In this document: one piece after another, positions 26,685 through 35,133 of the stretch
Layout of the letters: the number at the start of each line of letters is the position of its first letter
Position numbering within the stretch: the stretch's first letter is position 1
Assembly (NCBI RefSeq): GCF_000741775.1
Contig: NZ_JGZR01000006.1
Span: forward strand, 124,001-188,000
Source: Bifidobacterium subtile
Lineage (GTDB): Bacteria; Actinomycetota; Actinomycetes; Actinomycetales; Bifidobacteriaceae
Reading direction: 5' to 3'
Length of the DNA: 64,000 nucleotides
Translations under genes and position numbers: made by a program
The notes under the pieces: model-generated
The model's input: only the letters and a program-made list of their open reading frames with translations
What the model was told of the DNA's origin: nothing
Database searches by the model: none

Positions 26685-29345
26685 ATGACGCGGATACTGC
26701 AACCCTCGACAGACGTACCGCAAGGTGCGAACTACATCAGCTCTGTGCCGGAGCATGTGCTGTGGGGGCGGCTGCCCGCGCGGCATGATGCCTTCATCGG
26801 CAGCGTTGCGCCGGGCGGCGACATCGTCATCGACACCGTGAGCCACGAGGGGCTGCTGCCTGATCAGGGCAGCGACCCGGTGCGCTACTTCGGCGGCTGC
26901 GGCGTGCCGCGCGAGGAAGTCCTCGATGACGCGGTGGCGATTGTCGCGGCGAATCAGCGCGACGCGGTCCACGACGGCCCGCACGTGGTGACCGGCCCGA
27001 TCGAAGTGCCCGGTGCCCACCCGGGCGATTTGCTTGCCATAAGCGTCTCCCGGCTGGACAGGCGTGTGCCCTATGGCGTGATTTCCACACGTCATGCGCG
27101 CGGCGTGCTCGCCAATGTGGAGGGCTTCGACGGCAATTACGGGCAGTTCTGCCGGGCGAACGGCGACCGCGCCGAATTCGCGCTCGACAATGGCGGGAAG
27201 ATCTCGTTCCCGATGCGGCCATTCCTCGGCATCATGGGCGTGACAGTCGATTCGGACGAGCGGCCCAATTCGATTCCGCCCGCCGAGTACGGCGGCAATA
27301 TTGACCTCAATGAGCTGACCGAAGGCGCGACGCTCTTCCTGCCCGTGCAGATCGAAGGCGCGGGGCTGTATATCGGTGACCCGCATTTCGCCCAAGGCAA
27401 CGGCGAAGTCGCCCTGACTGCACTGGAAGCCTCGCTGCGCGCCGAGCTGCATATCGACGTGGTGCCGGCTGCCGAGCGACGCGAGCTGTTCGGCGATAAC
27501 GAGAAGCCCTTTGCTTATGCACATGACCGGATCATCCCGATGGGCATGGATGAGGATATCGACGTAGCGCTGCGCGAAAGCGTGCGCAACGCGATTGAAA
27601 TTATCTCCCACTTATTCGCGGTCCCGGAGCATCAGGCCTATCTGCTGCTGTCTGCGGCAGCGGACTTCGACGTGACCCAGGCGGTGGATCTCGTCGCCGG
27701 GGCGCATGGGCTTATCGACACTTCGCTGTTCAAGCGCAGCACCGGCTATGAGAAGGCTACGGCTTTCCTTGCGAAATTCGCAGATCATTCGCTGCAGGAC
27801 GCACTGGAAGCGTACGAATCGGCTTTGATGAGCGACGACGTGGCGACCATGAGCGAACTTTTCGCGCGGGACCCTGACGGCGTCCCCGTGGTGCGCACCG
27901 ATTCGGCGGGCATGCTCGCCGGGCATGACGCCATCACGGCGTTCCGCTCCAAGCGCGGCGGCGCTCCATCCCGCACGCTGACCCGGCGCGTCTCGCGCAT
28001 GCTGGGCAAGGATGCGGCAGGCGTGGTGTCCGAATTCCGCAAGGATGCGGGCGGAACCGTCAACCAGACCCAGCTGTGGCAGCGCATCAGCGGCCGCTGG
28101 CGCATCGTGGACGCGCACCTGACCTACCCGGCCCCGGCGATTGACGCGCGTATCTGGCGCGTGGTCGGTGTGCCGCTCGTGCCGCCGGTAGTTTCCAAGG
28201 ATGATACGGCTTCCAGTTCCGTAGTCGCCAGCCCCTTGCAAGGCATGCGCGTCGCGGTCAAGGACCTCTTCGCCGTGCGCGGTTTCGCCATCGGCGCGGG
28301 CAATCCGGACTATCTGGCCGAAGCACCAATCGAATCGGCCAATGCGCCGGCGTTGCAACGGCTGCTCGAAGCCGGTGCTGCGGTGCAGGGCATCGCGCAA
28401 AGCGACGAATTCGCGTATTCCTTGGCCGGCGCGAACGTCCACTACGGCACGCCGCCCAACCCCCGGGCGCAGGGCCGCATCAGCGGCGGGTCGACCTCCG
28501 GCCCCGCGTCGGCCGTCGCCTGCGGGCAGGTTGAGATTGGACTCGGGACCGACACGGCCGGCTCGATTCGCATTCCGGCGTCGTACCAAGGCTTGTGGGG
28601 CATCCGCACCACGCATGATCGTGTCACGCGCGAAGGCGTCTATCCGCTTTCCGAGTCCTTCGACACCGTAGGCGTGCTCACCCGTGACGGGCAGACCTTG
28701 GCGCTCGCAGCCCATGCGCTGATGCCGGAGGCCGACACGGTGGCGCTGGACGGCAGCCTTGCCGTATGTCCTGCGTTGGATGAGTGCGTGCAGCCAGACG
28801 TACAGTCGGCGTTTACGCAATTCCGCACGGCGGCCAGCGCAACGTTGTCCACTTCGCCAATTGCGTTCACTCCGCAGCTGCTTGACGATTGGCTTGATAT
28901 CTTCGCGACCGTGCGCGGCTTCGAGGCGTGGCGCATCGATGGCGCATGGGTGTCGAAGCATTGGGATTCGCTCGCGCCCGAGGTCGCAGCCCGCTTCGAG
29001 CACGACTCGCATATCACCGCCGAACAGTACGACGCAGCGTGCCAGCGACTGCAGGAGGCCCGGGCATTCATCCGCGCCGAACTCGGCAGTCGCGTGCTGC
29101 TCATCCCCTCGGCCTCCTCGGTCGCGCCGCTCGCCAACCCCGGCGCGGACGGCCTCGCCGCCATCGAGCAGGCCCGTGCGCAGACGCTGCGACTGACCGG
29201 CATCGCCGGAGTCGGCGGCCTGCCAGCCGTCAGCGTGCCCTGCGAAACCGCCGACGGCCTGCCCTGCGGCGCATGCCTGGTCGGCCCCGCAGGCACCGAT
29301 CACGCCCTGATCGCCCTCGCCGCTCAGCTCGCCGAGGTCCACTAG
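26685..29345 (+). CDS. Trimodular fusion: acetamidase/formamidase-like + AtzH-like + amidase-signature hydrolase
   Basis: An 886-residue cytoplasmic protein. Residues 1 to about 355 resemble the acetamidase/formamidase (FmdA_AmdA) fold: 'YGGNIDLNELTEGATLFLPV' and the 'GDPHFAQGNGE' signature (D232, H234). Residues about 356-505 resemble the DUF3225/AtzH small alpha+beta domain ('ALMSDDVATMSELF', 'TQLWQRISGRWRIVDAHLTY'). Residues about 510-886 are an amidase-signature domain with catalytic K526 ('VAVKD'), S603 ('GGSTSGPAS') and nucleophile S627 ('TDTAGSIRIPAS'). AGGAAG precedes the ATG. As last gene of the ureide cluster it probably acts on oxalurate or oxamate (inference). The stop codon overlaps that of the convergent hipA-like gene. 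Confidence 0.85.
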   Translation: MTRILQPSTDVPQGANYISSVPEHVLWGRLPARHDAFIGSVAPGGDIVIDTVSHEGLLPDQGSDPVRYFGGCGVPREEVLDDAVAIVAANQRDAVHDGPHVVTGPIEVPGAHPGDLLAISVSRLDRRVPYGVISTRHARGVLANVEGFDGNYGQFCRANGDRAEFALDNGGKISFPMRPFLGIMGVTVDSDERPNSIPPAEYGGNIDLNELTEGATLFLPVQIEGAGLYIGDPHFAQGNGEVALTALEASLRAELHIDVVPAAERRELFGDNEKPFAYAHDRIIPMGMDEDIDVALRESVRNAIEIISHLFAVPEHQAYLLLSAAADFDVTQAVDLVAGAHGLIDTSLFKRSTGYEKATAFLAKFADHSLQDALEAYESALMSDDVATMSELFARDPDGVPVVRTDSAGMLAGHDAITAFRSKRGGAPSRTLTRRVSRMLGKDAAGVVSEFRKDAGGTVNQTQLWQRISGRWRIVDAHLTYPAPAIDARIWRVVGVPLVPPVVSKDDTASSSVVASPLQGMRVAVKDLFAVRGFAIGAGNPDYLAEAPIESANAPALQRLLEAGAAVQGIAQSDEFAYSLAGANVHYGTPPNPRAQGRISGGSTSGPASAVACGQVEIGLGTDTAGSIRIPASYQGLWGIRTTHDRVTREGVYPLSESFDTVGVLTRDGQTLALAAHALMPEADTVALDGSLAVCPALDECVQPDVQSAFTQFRTAASATLSTSPIAFTPQLLDDWLDIFATVRGFEAWRIDGAWVSKHWDSLAPEVAARFEHDSHITAEQYDAACQRLQEARAFIRAELGSRVLLIPSASSVAPLANPGADGLAAIEQARAQTLRLTGIAGVGGLPAVSVPCETADGLPCGACLVGPAGTDHALIALAAQLAEVH

Positions 29346-30553
29346 GCTAGATCGGAGAATATCGGCTCGACGCGCAGATTGGCCTTTCTGAGATCCGTCA
29401 TCAGGGCGTCACGCATAACTTCGGGCAATCCGGCATAGGCCTGTGCAGCGTGGGAGAGTACACGGCCGGCGGTTGTGCGAGCGATTTCTTCCATGCGGTC
29501 GGGATCGAGTCCATTGTCTTCGGCGAGTCTGCGCCAGTGATGAGGAGTCGTCTGCGCGGCTCCTGTGGCTCCGCCAATGCGCATGGGAAGCTCTCTGCTG
29601 ACATATGGCCAGTACGTGGTGGTCAACACGTCATACATGGGGGCTAGGGAGATGCCAGACGGACGGAGAAGAATCGAGTAGTTCTTCGCATGCGCGTCCA
29701 CATTGCCGATGCTCACGTTGAGAGCGAGCTGGCCTACCCAGGCGTATGACAATGTGTCGGAGGGGTCGGCCGCGTGCAAGGTCCGCAGCACATCCTTCGC
29801 CTTGACATGGTATTTGTCGCTGGTTTTCATACCAAGTGCCTGAAGCATATCCTCAGCGTGAACGCGGACTATCCGTCCATCCTCATTTTCCGCTCGATCG
29901 AAGCGCTCGGTTGCGTATACCCGTTCGCCCTCGAAATCAAGGATGCCGGAAGCCGCAGCATTTTCTCCCGTCATTCGTGCGAGTTGCATGGACGCCGCTT
30001 CGACAGCGATGGAGCCGGGAGCGCGGGAAAGTTCGGGCTTCAGGATATGCGTAGAGGGATTTGCGGCGTTTGGCCATGCCCAACCGCCCTCGATTCGTGA
30101 GAGCGTAAACTTGGGCTGTTCGCCCGCCAGTGAAAATCGCGCATGCGGATTGTTTGCCCACCATGACTCGGGAGCGTGCTGCAGCGTTTCGATGCGTGCG
30201 CGAATGTCGTCCATCGTCGCAAGGACGATCTCGGGTATTTCATCCGGACGAGCGTCCTCACACGAGAAGACAAGCCCGCCCGAAGCATCGGCCCCATCGA
30301 GCAGGCTGAACGAATCCGTGCCCGATGCCCCAGTGGCGCGCATCATAGTTGTTCTCATACTCTGGCGTTCGGGAAGAAGGTTATCGAGGAAACGTCCTGG
30401 GGCGTGGCGGCTCCAGCTTCCATCGCGCGGCAGCGAAAGACTGATGGGGTAATCCGGAGCATCTGCATGGTAACGGAATGCGACTTCGCCATCCGCATTC
30501 TCAATGAAAGTTCCGACCGGGCGGCCTTCCATCCAGGCATGTAATTCTCGCAT
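29342..30553 (-). CDS. HipA-type serine/threonine kinase toxin
   Basis: A 403-residue HipA family kinase. In the family, HipA phosphorylates an aminoacyl-tRNA synthetase and induces dormancy. The N-terminal subdomain holds 'LPRDGSWSRHAPGRFLDNLLPE'. 'SLAGEQPKFTL' (residues 141-151) is the Gly-rich nucleotide loop. 'NVDAHAKN' (284-291) carries the catalytic D286, and 'MYDVLTT' carries the Mg-binding D308. All key residues are present, so it is probably active. It lies just downstream of a HipB-like gene in the same direction. Confidence 0.92.
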   Translation of the reverse strand: MRELHAWMEGRPVGTFIENADGEVAFRYHADAPDYPISLSLPRDGSWSRHAPGRFLDNLLPERQSMRTTMMRATGASGTDSFSLLDGADASGGLVFSCEDARPDEIPEIVLATMDDIRARIETLQHAPESWWANNPHARFSLAGEQPKFTLSRIEGGWAWPNAANPSTHILKPELSRAPGSIAVEAASMQLARMTGENAAASGILDFEGERVYATERFDRAENEDGRIVRVHAEDMLQALGMKTSDKYHVKAKDVLRTLHAADPSDTLSYAWVGQLALNVSIGNVDAHAKNYSILLRPSGISLAPMYDVLTTTYWPYVSRELPMRIGGATGAAQTTPHHWRRLAEDNGLDPDRMEEIARTTAGRVLSHAAQAYAGLPEVMRDALMTDLRKANLRVEPIFSDLA

Positions 30554-30558
30554 GGCGA

Positions 30559-30897
30559 TTATCCTCTTGTAAAGTAATCGGCCGGATACTTCCGTATGGA
30601 CAGCCCCAATGACTGGGCCATGCGCAGCATGTCTTTCAGCGGCACGTGTCCATCATCGAGCATGCGGCGAACCGTCGCATCGTCCGTCTGCGATTCGCAG
30701 GCAAGTCGTGCGATATCCCAGCCTTTGCTTCTCAGCGTCTCACGGAAAGCTTGGGCGACTTCGGCGGCAGTGTCGCGAAAGACAATGTGCTCATACGGGG
30801 CGATGAGATAATGTGCCAGTGCGTAGCGTCCCCACGGTGTTGAATCCGTGGGGACCGTCATGCGCAGCTGTTCAGGTATGTCATACTTCGCGGTCAT
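30559..30897 (-). CDS. HipB-like antitoxin / DNA-binding partner of HipA
   Basis: A 112-residue protein encoded just upstream of the hipA-like gene, 5 bases apart. The segment 'IARLACESQTDDATVRRML' followed by 'LKDMLRMAQSLGL' reads as a helix-turn-helix of the Xre/HipB kind. HipB-type proteins repress the operon and neutralise the kinase. The N-terminal 50 residues ('WGRYALAHYLIAPYEHIVF') are not typical of the shortest HipB proteins. The assignment rests on gene order and the helix-turn-helix. Confidence 0.8.
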   Translation of the reverse strand: MTAKYDIPEQLRMTVPTDSTPWGRYALAHYLIAPYEHIVFRDTAAEVAQAFRETLRSKGWDIARLACESQTDDATVRRMLDDGHVPLKDMLRMAQSLGLSIRKYPADYFTRG

Positions 30898-31048
30898 ACT
30901 GCGCCTCCTGCCGTACTGTTATGCCATATGTTCTGCGTGCCTCCATGTTATCCGATAAATTAGCGCACGGAGAGATGCAAACTGTATCTATCCCTGGAAC
31001 GAATGCATCCATTTTCACAAATCTGCTTTCAGGAATGTTGCCGGTTCT

Positions 31049-31100
31049 ACCGGCCGGATTCGTGCGTTTACTCCGTTCGAAACACGCGAATCCGACCAGT
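31049..31100. repeat. Dispersed inverted repeat, copy 1 (CGAATCCGACCAGT)
   Basis: ACCGGCCGGATTCG (31049-31062) pairs with CGAATCCGACCAGT (31087-31100), with two G-T-type differences. A second copy sharing the GAATCCGACCAGT arm lies at 40445-40497. It sits between the hipB-like start and the end of the LacI gene. Confidence 0.7.
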
Positions 31101-31165
31101 TCAGGCTTTGGCCAGTTTGGCTCCGGGAATACGTGCCCATGTTCCCAGCTGCTACTTCGCCGCTA

Positions 31166-32188
31166 CTACTCTTCCGCCCGCCACGGCCCTGTAGTCGACC
31201 CGGGCTCGAGCGTCACGGGAACAGTGGTGTGTGGCTCAGCTAAAGGCCTGCCGGCGATAAGGTCCAAGGTTTTGCAGGCGGCAAGACGACCGATTTCACG
31301 GGCGGGCTGGGCCATAGTGCTCAACCCGAAAGTGGCGGCCACGTCGGCGCCGTCGAATCCGAAGACGGACATCTCGTCCGGTATGCGGATGCCGGCCGTG
31401 CGCAGCTCGTGCATCACGCTGACCGCATGGTGATCCGACCACACACATAGGGCCGTCGGACGCTCGGGGAGCGCGAGAAGCTCGGCGATGATCTGCTTGA
31501 CGGAGCGGGGGGAGCCTGGATCAATGAAGAACATGCCGCAGTTCGCCAGTCCCAGCGAGGCGATTTCATCGTTGTAGCCGCGTGCACGGGCATCGAAGCC
31601 CCATTGCGCGCCGACGAGCGGATCGATGCGGCCGATATAGCAGAAGCGTCGATGGCCCAGCGCGGCCAGATAGCGCACGATGGTCGCCTCTGCAGCCTCG
31701 TCGTCGACGGCGACCGAAGCCTGGCACCAGCCGGTATAGGGCGAGTTGACCGAGACGATGGGTATGTCCATGGTAGACAGCGTCTCAGCCTCCTCGTCAG
31801 TGGCGGAGAAGCCGGAGACGATAAGCGCGTCCGCATTGCGGTTGGCGGGCAAGTTGGCGAAGAAAACGGCGCGTTCTTCGGCGCTGCCGGCGCGATAGAT
31901 GGTCAGATCGTATCGGTTGCGGCTGAGCACGTCATAGATTCCATCAAACAGCTCGCCCATGAACCATCCGGCCATGCGCTCGCGCGACAGCAGAGCGATG
32001 CGGTTAGTGCAGCCGCTGGCCAGCGCCGAAGCCGATTTCGAGGCGGTGTAGCTGAGGTCCTTGGCCGCTTTGAGCACTTTCTCCCGTGTGGCCTCGGCGA
32101 CATGCTCCTTGCCGCGCAGCGCACGGGAGACCGTGAACGTGGATACGCCGGCGGCTTTTGCTACGTCGTCGATGGTGGCCCTTGCCAT
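31166..32188 (-). CDS. LacI-family transcriptional repressor
   Basis: A 340-residue regulator with the canonical LacI head 'TIDDVAKAAGVSTFTVSRAL' at residues 4-23 and a periplasmic-binding-protein-like effector domain ending 'DEMSVFGFDGADVAATF'. It is divergent from the binding-protein gene at 32640, whose upstream region holds palindromes centred on AGCGCT, as expected for a LacI operator. It probably controls the alpha-glucoside/galactoside operon 32640-40392 (inference). Confidence 0.95.
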   Translation of the reverse strand: MARATIDDVAKAAGVSTFTVSRALRGKEHVAEATREKVLKAAKDLSYTASKSASALASGCTNRIALLSRERMAGWFMGELFDGIYDVLSRNRYDLTIYRAGSAEERAVFFANLPANRNADALIVSGFSATDEEAETLSTMDIPIVSVNSPYTGWCQASVAVDDEAAEATIVRYLAALGHRRFCYIGRIDPLVGAQWGFDARARGYNDEIASLGLANCGMFFIDPGSPRSVKQIIAELLALPERPTALCVWSDHHAVSVMHELRTAGIRIPDEMSVFGFDGADVAATFGLSTMAQPAREIGRLAACKTLDLIAGRPLAEPHTTVPVTLEPGSTTGPWRAEE

Positions 32189-32333
32189 ATATGCTCCCGT
32201 GCCGGTGTACCGTTATTATCGATTGTCTTTCGCCATGATATAGCCGATTCGTGCCGATGCATGGCATGGCCGATTATATGCGGCCTGTCCGCGGCTTGTC
32301 TGCACGAGGCGACCAGATAGGCAGAAACTAAGC

Positions 32334-32345
32334 ATAAGCGCTGAT
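32334..32345. promoter_or_regulatory. Candidate LacI operator, imperfect copy
   Basis: ATAAGCGCTGAT shares the CATAAGCGCT core with the palindrome at 32492-32503. It lies 146 bases upstream of the LacI-family start, where it could mediate autoregulation. Confidence 0.45.
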
Positions 32346-32491
32346 GAATATTGCGAAACAGCAAAGTATGTCATAATCATGAGCGGCCATATCGGGCAAG
32401 TCTAACAGTGGCGAATAACCATAAATTCAATGGATAAATGGCGACATCGCAAGGATTCGACAAACCGGTTCGATGTCGTTTACTTTGTTGC

Positions 32492-32503
32492 ATAAGCGCT
32501 TAG
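32492..32503. promoter_or_regulatory. Candidate LacI operator (TAAGCGCTTA palindrome)
   Basis: ATAAGCGCTTAG contains the perfect 10-base palindrome TAAGCGCTTA with the central CG typical of LacI-family sites. It lies 137 bases upstream of the binding-protein start codon, in the divergent regulator/operon gap. Confidence 0.6.
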
Positions 32504-32639
32504 TAAAACAGGGCGCCAGATGCAGCATGCGCAAGGTATGAACGCAAGATGTTCGGCGCAATACATGCAGTGCGGCATACGCAATGTCTGAGTCGAAGGA
32601 GACAGGCCGGGCTTGCCCCGGCGAAGGAAAGGACAATCA

Positions 32640-33965
32640 ATGTCGATAGGAAAATCCATCAAAACCGTCCTCGCGGGTGTGCTCGCGGTGGGCTGCCTGG
32701 CCTCGGTGGCCGCATGCGGCCCCGGTTCGTCCGGGTCCGGCGCGAATGCCAAGTCGGAGCCGGTGAGCACTGATCTGGGCAGCACCAAGTACGAGCTGAG
32801 GCTCTGGGACGGCGCCGGGCTCAAGAAGTTCGACGATCAGCTCATCGCCGCCTTCCAGAAGAAGCACCCGAACATCACCATCAAGGCCACGTACGATCCC
32901 GACAACACCTCGCAGCAGAACGGCCCGCGCGTCATCTCCGCCGCCGACACCCCGGACATCGCCCGCGTCACCGACATCAACTCCGCTGTGCGCGGCAAGC
33001 ACCTGGTCAACCTCGATCCCTATGCCAAGGCGTATGGGTGGAAGCTGCCCGATGCGCAGACCGAGTCCTACCGGGTCGGCTCCGACGGCAAGATCGGCTC
33101 CGGCAGCCTGTACGCGGTGCCTGATGGCGTTTCCATGACCGGCCTGTACTGGAACAAGAAAATCGCCAAGCAGCTGGGCATCAACGAAGCCCCGGCCACT
33201 GTCGAGGAGCTTGAGGCCGACATGAAGAAGGCCACCGACGCGGGCGTGCTCGCGATGATGATGCCCGCCAAGGAAGGCGGCACTTCGTACATCTACCAAG
33301 CGCTGCTCACGAACTATGAGGGCCGCGACAAGGTCCAGGACTGGATCGTGCAGAAGGACGGGGCCACCTTCAAGACCCCCGGCGCGGTGAAGGCCGCCGA
33401 GAAGATCAAGCAGTGGCAGGATGCGCACTACTTCTCCTCGGATGCGCTCGCGCTCGATGGGTCCACCGCGCTGAGTCGTTTCAGCGACGGCAAGGCGCTG
33501 TTCTTCCCCTCCGGTAGCTGGTACTCGGATTCCATCAACACGGCCCTGGGCCAGGATTCCGGCTGGGTGGCCTACCCCGGTGAGAAGAGCGACTCCGGTT
33601 CCGCCGCGGCCAACGCCGTCAGCGCCTTCGGCATCCCCGCCAACGCCAAGAACAAGAACGCCGCCGCGGCGTTCCTCGACTTCCTGCAGAGCGACACAGC
33701 GCGTCAGATCGCGGTCGACAACGGCTATCCGCCGATCGGCGAGGGCGCGGCCCCCAAGACCGACAATCAGCTGCTCGGCCAGATCCTCACCGCCTATCAG
33801 GGGCTGGTCAAGTCGGGCAACACCACCGATTACATCAACAACGCGACCGCCGGCATCCAGGCCAGCGCCATCGTCCCCGGCTTCCAGTCGCTGATCGACG
33901 GCACGATGAAGCCGCAGCAGTTCGTGGACTCCATCCAGGCGCAGTACGACAAGGAAGTCAAGTAG
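32640..33965 (+). CDS. Sugar ABC transporter substrate-binding lipoprotein (LacI/GH13 locus)
   Basis: Extracellular lipoprotein of 441 residues. The signal peptide ends at VAAC (C26). The mature part has the family 1 pattern: 'YELRLWDGAGLKKFDDQLIAAF' and 'FSDGKALFFPSGSWY'. ATG 32640 is preceded by GAAGGAAAGGA. Two permeases, a GH13 alpha-glucosidase and a raffinose-synthase-like protein follow, so the ligand is probably an alpha-glucoside or alpha-galactoside (inference). Confidence 0.94.
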   Translation: MSIGKSIKTVLAGVLAVGCLASVAACGPGSSGSGANAKSEPVSTDLGSTKYELRLWDGAGLKKFDDQLIAAFQKKHPNITIKATYDPDNTSQQNGPRVISAADTPDIARVTDINSAVRGKHLVNLDPYAKAYGWKLPDAQTESYRVGSDGKIGSGSLYAVPDGVSMTGLYWNKKIAKQLGINEAPATVEELEADMKKATDAGVLAMMMPAKEGGTSYIYQALLTNYEGRDKVQDWIVQKDGATFKTPGAVKAAEKIKQWQDAHYFSSDALALDGSTALSRFSDGKALFFPSGSWYSDSINTALGQDSGWVAYPGEKSDSGSAAANAVSAFGIPANAKNKNAAAAFLDFLQSDTARQIAVDNGYPPIGEGAAPKTDNQLLGQILTAYQGLVKSGNTTDYINNATAGIQASAIVPGFQSLIDGTMKPQQFVDSIQAQYDKEVK

Positions 33966-34002
33966 CTTTCAAGCTGCTGATTTCCGCGCCGATGCGCATC
34001 GT

Positions 34003-34029
34003 CGGGCGAGGCACACGCTGCCTCGCCCG
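34003..34029 (+). terminator. Hairpin between binding-protein and permease genes (partial terminator/attenuator)
   Basis: CGGGCGAGGCA (34003-34013) pairs perfectly with TGCCTCGCCCG (34019-34029) around CACGC, followed by only a short T-run (GTTT). It probably ends part of the transcription after the binding protein, so that the permeases are made in smaller amounts. Confidence 0.7.
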
Positions 34030-34184
34030 GTTTCCCTATGAGTTGGCTTATGCGCTCGCCCGTGGTTTTCGGAGATTCCATGAGCAGCTCGTACGCAGTG
34101 TGATCAATGTGCAGTGTGGTCGCAACCGATCAACACGCAGCGTCTTTAAAGCAGTGTCTTTTAAAAAGTGTGGTGAATACCTTT

Positions 34185-35129
34185 ATGAATAACCATCAAT
34201 CCGCCCGCGCAGGCGAGTCCGGCGAGGCAGCGCCGGTCGTCGTGCATAAGCCGAAGCGCAAGATGCCGCTGGGCTTGGTCAGTCTGCTGTTCCTGCTTCC
34301 GGCCTTCGCGTTCTACGCGATCTTCGAGCTGGGGCCGATCATCCAGACGATCTGGTACTCGCTCTATGACTGGAACGGCATCGACGAAAGCACCTTCGTC
34401 GGCCTGCGCAACTACGCCACTGTCTTCACCGATCCCGAGCTGTACGGTTCGATTCTGCATGCCTTCTGGCTCATCATCTTCTTCTCGATCATCCCCATCG
34501 TGCTGGGCCTGATCACCGCCGTGCTCATCAAGGACATGAAGTCCAAGGTCGGCCGCTCCTTCTCGCAGGTATGCCTGTTCCTGCCACGCGTCATTCCGGG
34601 CGCCGCGGCCGGCGTCGCCTGGACTTGGATGCTCGCCGACAAGGGCACCGCCAACCAGCTGCTGCGTGCGGTCGGTCTGGGCGGCGCGGCGCATGTGTGG
34701 CTGGGCGACCAGTCCACGTCATTGAACGCCGTGGGCGTGATCGGCTTCTGGCTGCAGCTCGGCTTCTGCGTCGTGCTGCTGCTTTCGGGCATCGGCGGCA
34801 TCGACCAGTCGCTGTACGAGGCGGCGAGCCTTGACGGAGCCGGCTGGTGGCGTCAGCTGTTCAGCATCACCATCCCCGGCCTGCGCGGGCAGATCGGCGT
34901 ATGCCTGACGATGACCATCGTCTCCGCGCTCGCCAGCTTCGACGTGGTCTACATGTCGACCCAAGGCGGCCCGGGCACCTCCACGATGGTCCCTGGCGTG
35001 CAGGTCTACCGGCTGGCCTTCACCCAGCAAAGCGTCGGCCTGGCTTCGGCCCTCGCCGTCGCGCTGATGGTGCTGGTGCTGCTGGTCGTCGGGCCGGTGC
35101 AGCGTCTGGTCAACGGAAAGGAGCGCTGA
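34185..35129 (+). CDS. Sugar ABC transporter permease, MalF type (LacI/GH13 locus)
   Basis: Membrane subunit of 314 residues. The N-terminal 25 residues are hydrophilic. Transmembrane segments begin at 'LGLVSLLFLLPAFAFYAIF', and the EAA loop is 'EAASLDGAGWWRQLF'. The chosen ATG has a poor ribosome site (GGTG), and no better in-frame start was seen. It is separated from the binding protein by a 219-base gap with a hairpin. Confidence 0.93.
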   Translation: MNNHQSARAGESGEAAPVVVHKPKRKMPLGLVSLLFLLPAFAFYAIFELGPIIQTIWYSLYDWNGIDESTFVGLRNYATVFTDPELYGSILHAFWLIIFFSIIPIVLGLITAVLIKDMKSKVGRSFSQVCLFLPRVIPGAAAGVAWTWMLADKGTANQLLRAVGLGGAAHVWLGDQSTSLNAVGVIGFWLQLGFCVVLLLSGIGGIDQSLYEAASLDGAGWWRQLFSITIPGLRGQIGVCLTMTIVSALASFDVVYMSTQGGPGTSTMVPGVQVYRLAFTQQSVGLASALAVALMVLVLLVVGPVQRLVNGKER

Positions 35130-35133
35130 ACTC

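Noticed and set aside
27612..29342. A 576-codon minus-strand frame opposite the amidase fusion
   Set aside because: No motifs, and the plus-strand amidase triad is intact through the same region.
30813..31433. A 206-codon plus-strand frame between hipB and the LacI gene
   Set aside because: It overlaps both well-supported minus-strand genes and the dispersed inverted repeat, with no protein family signal.
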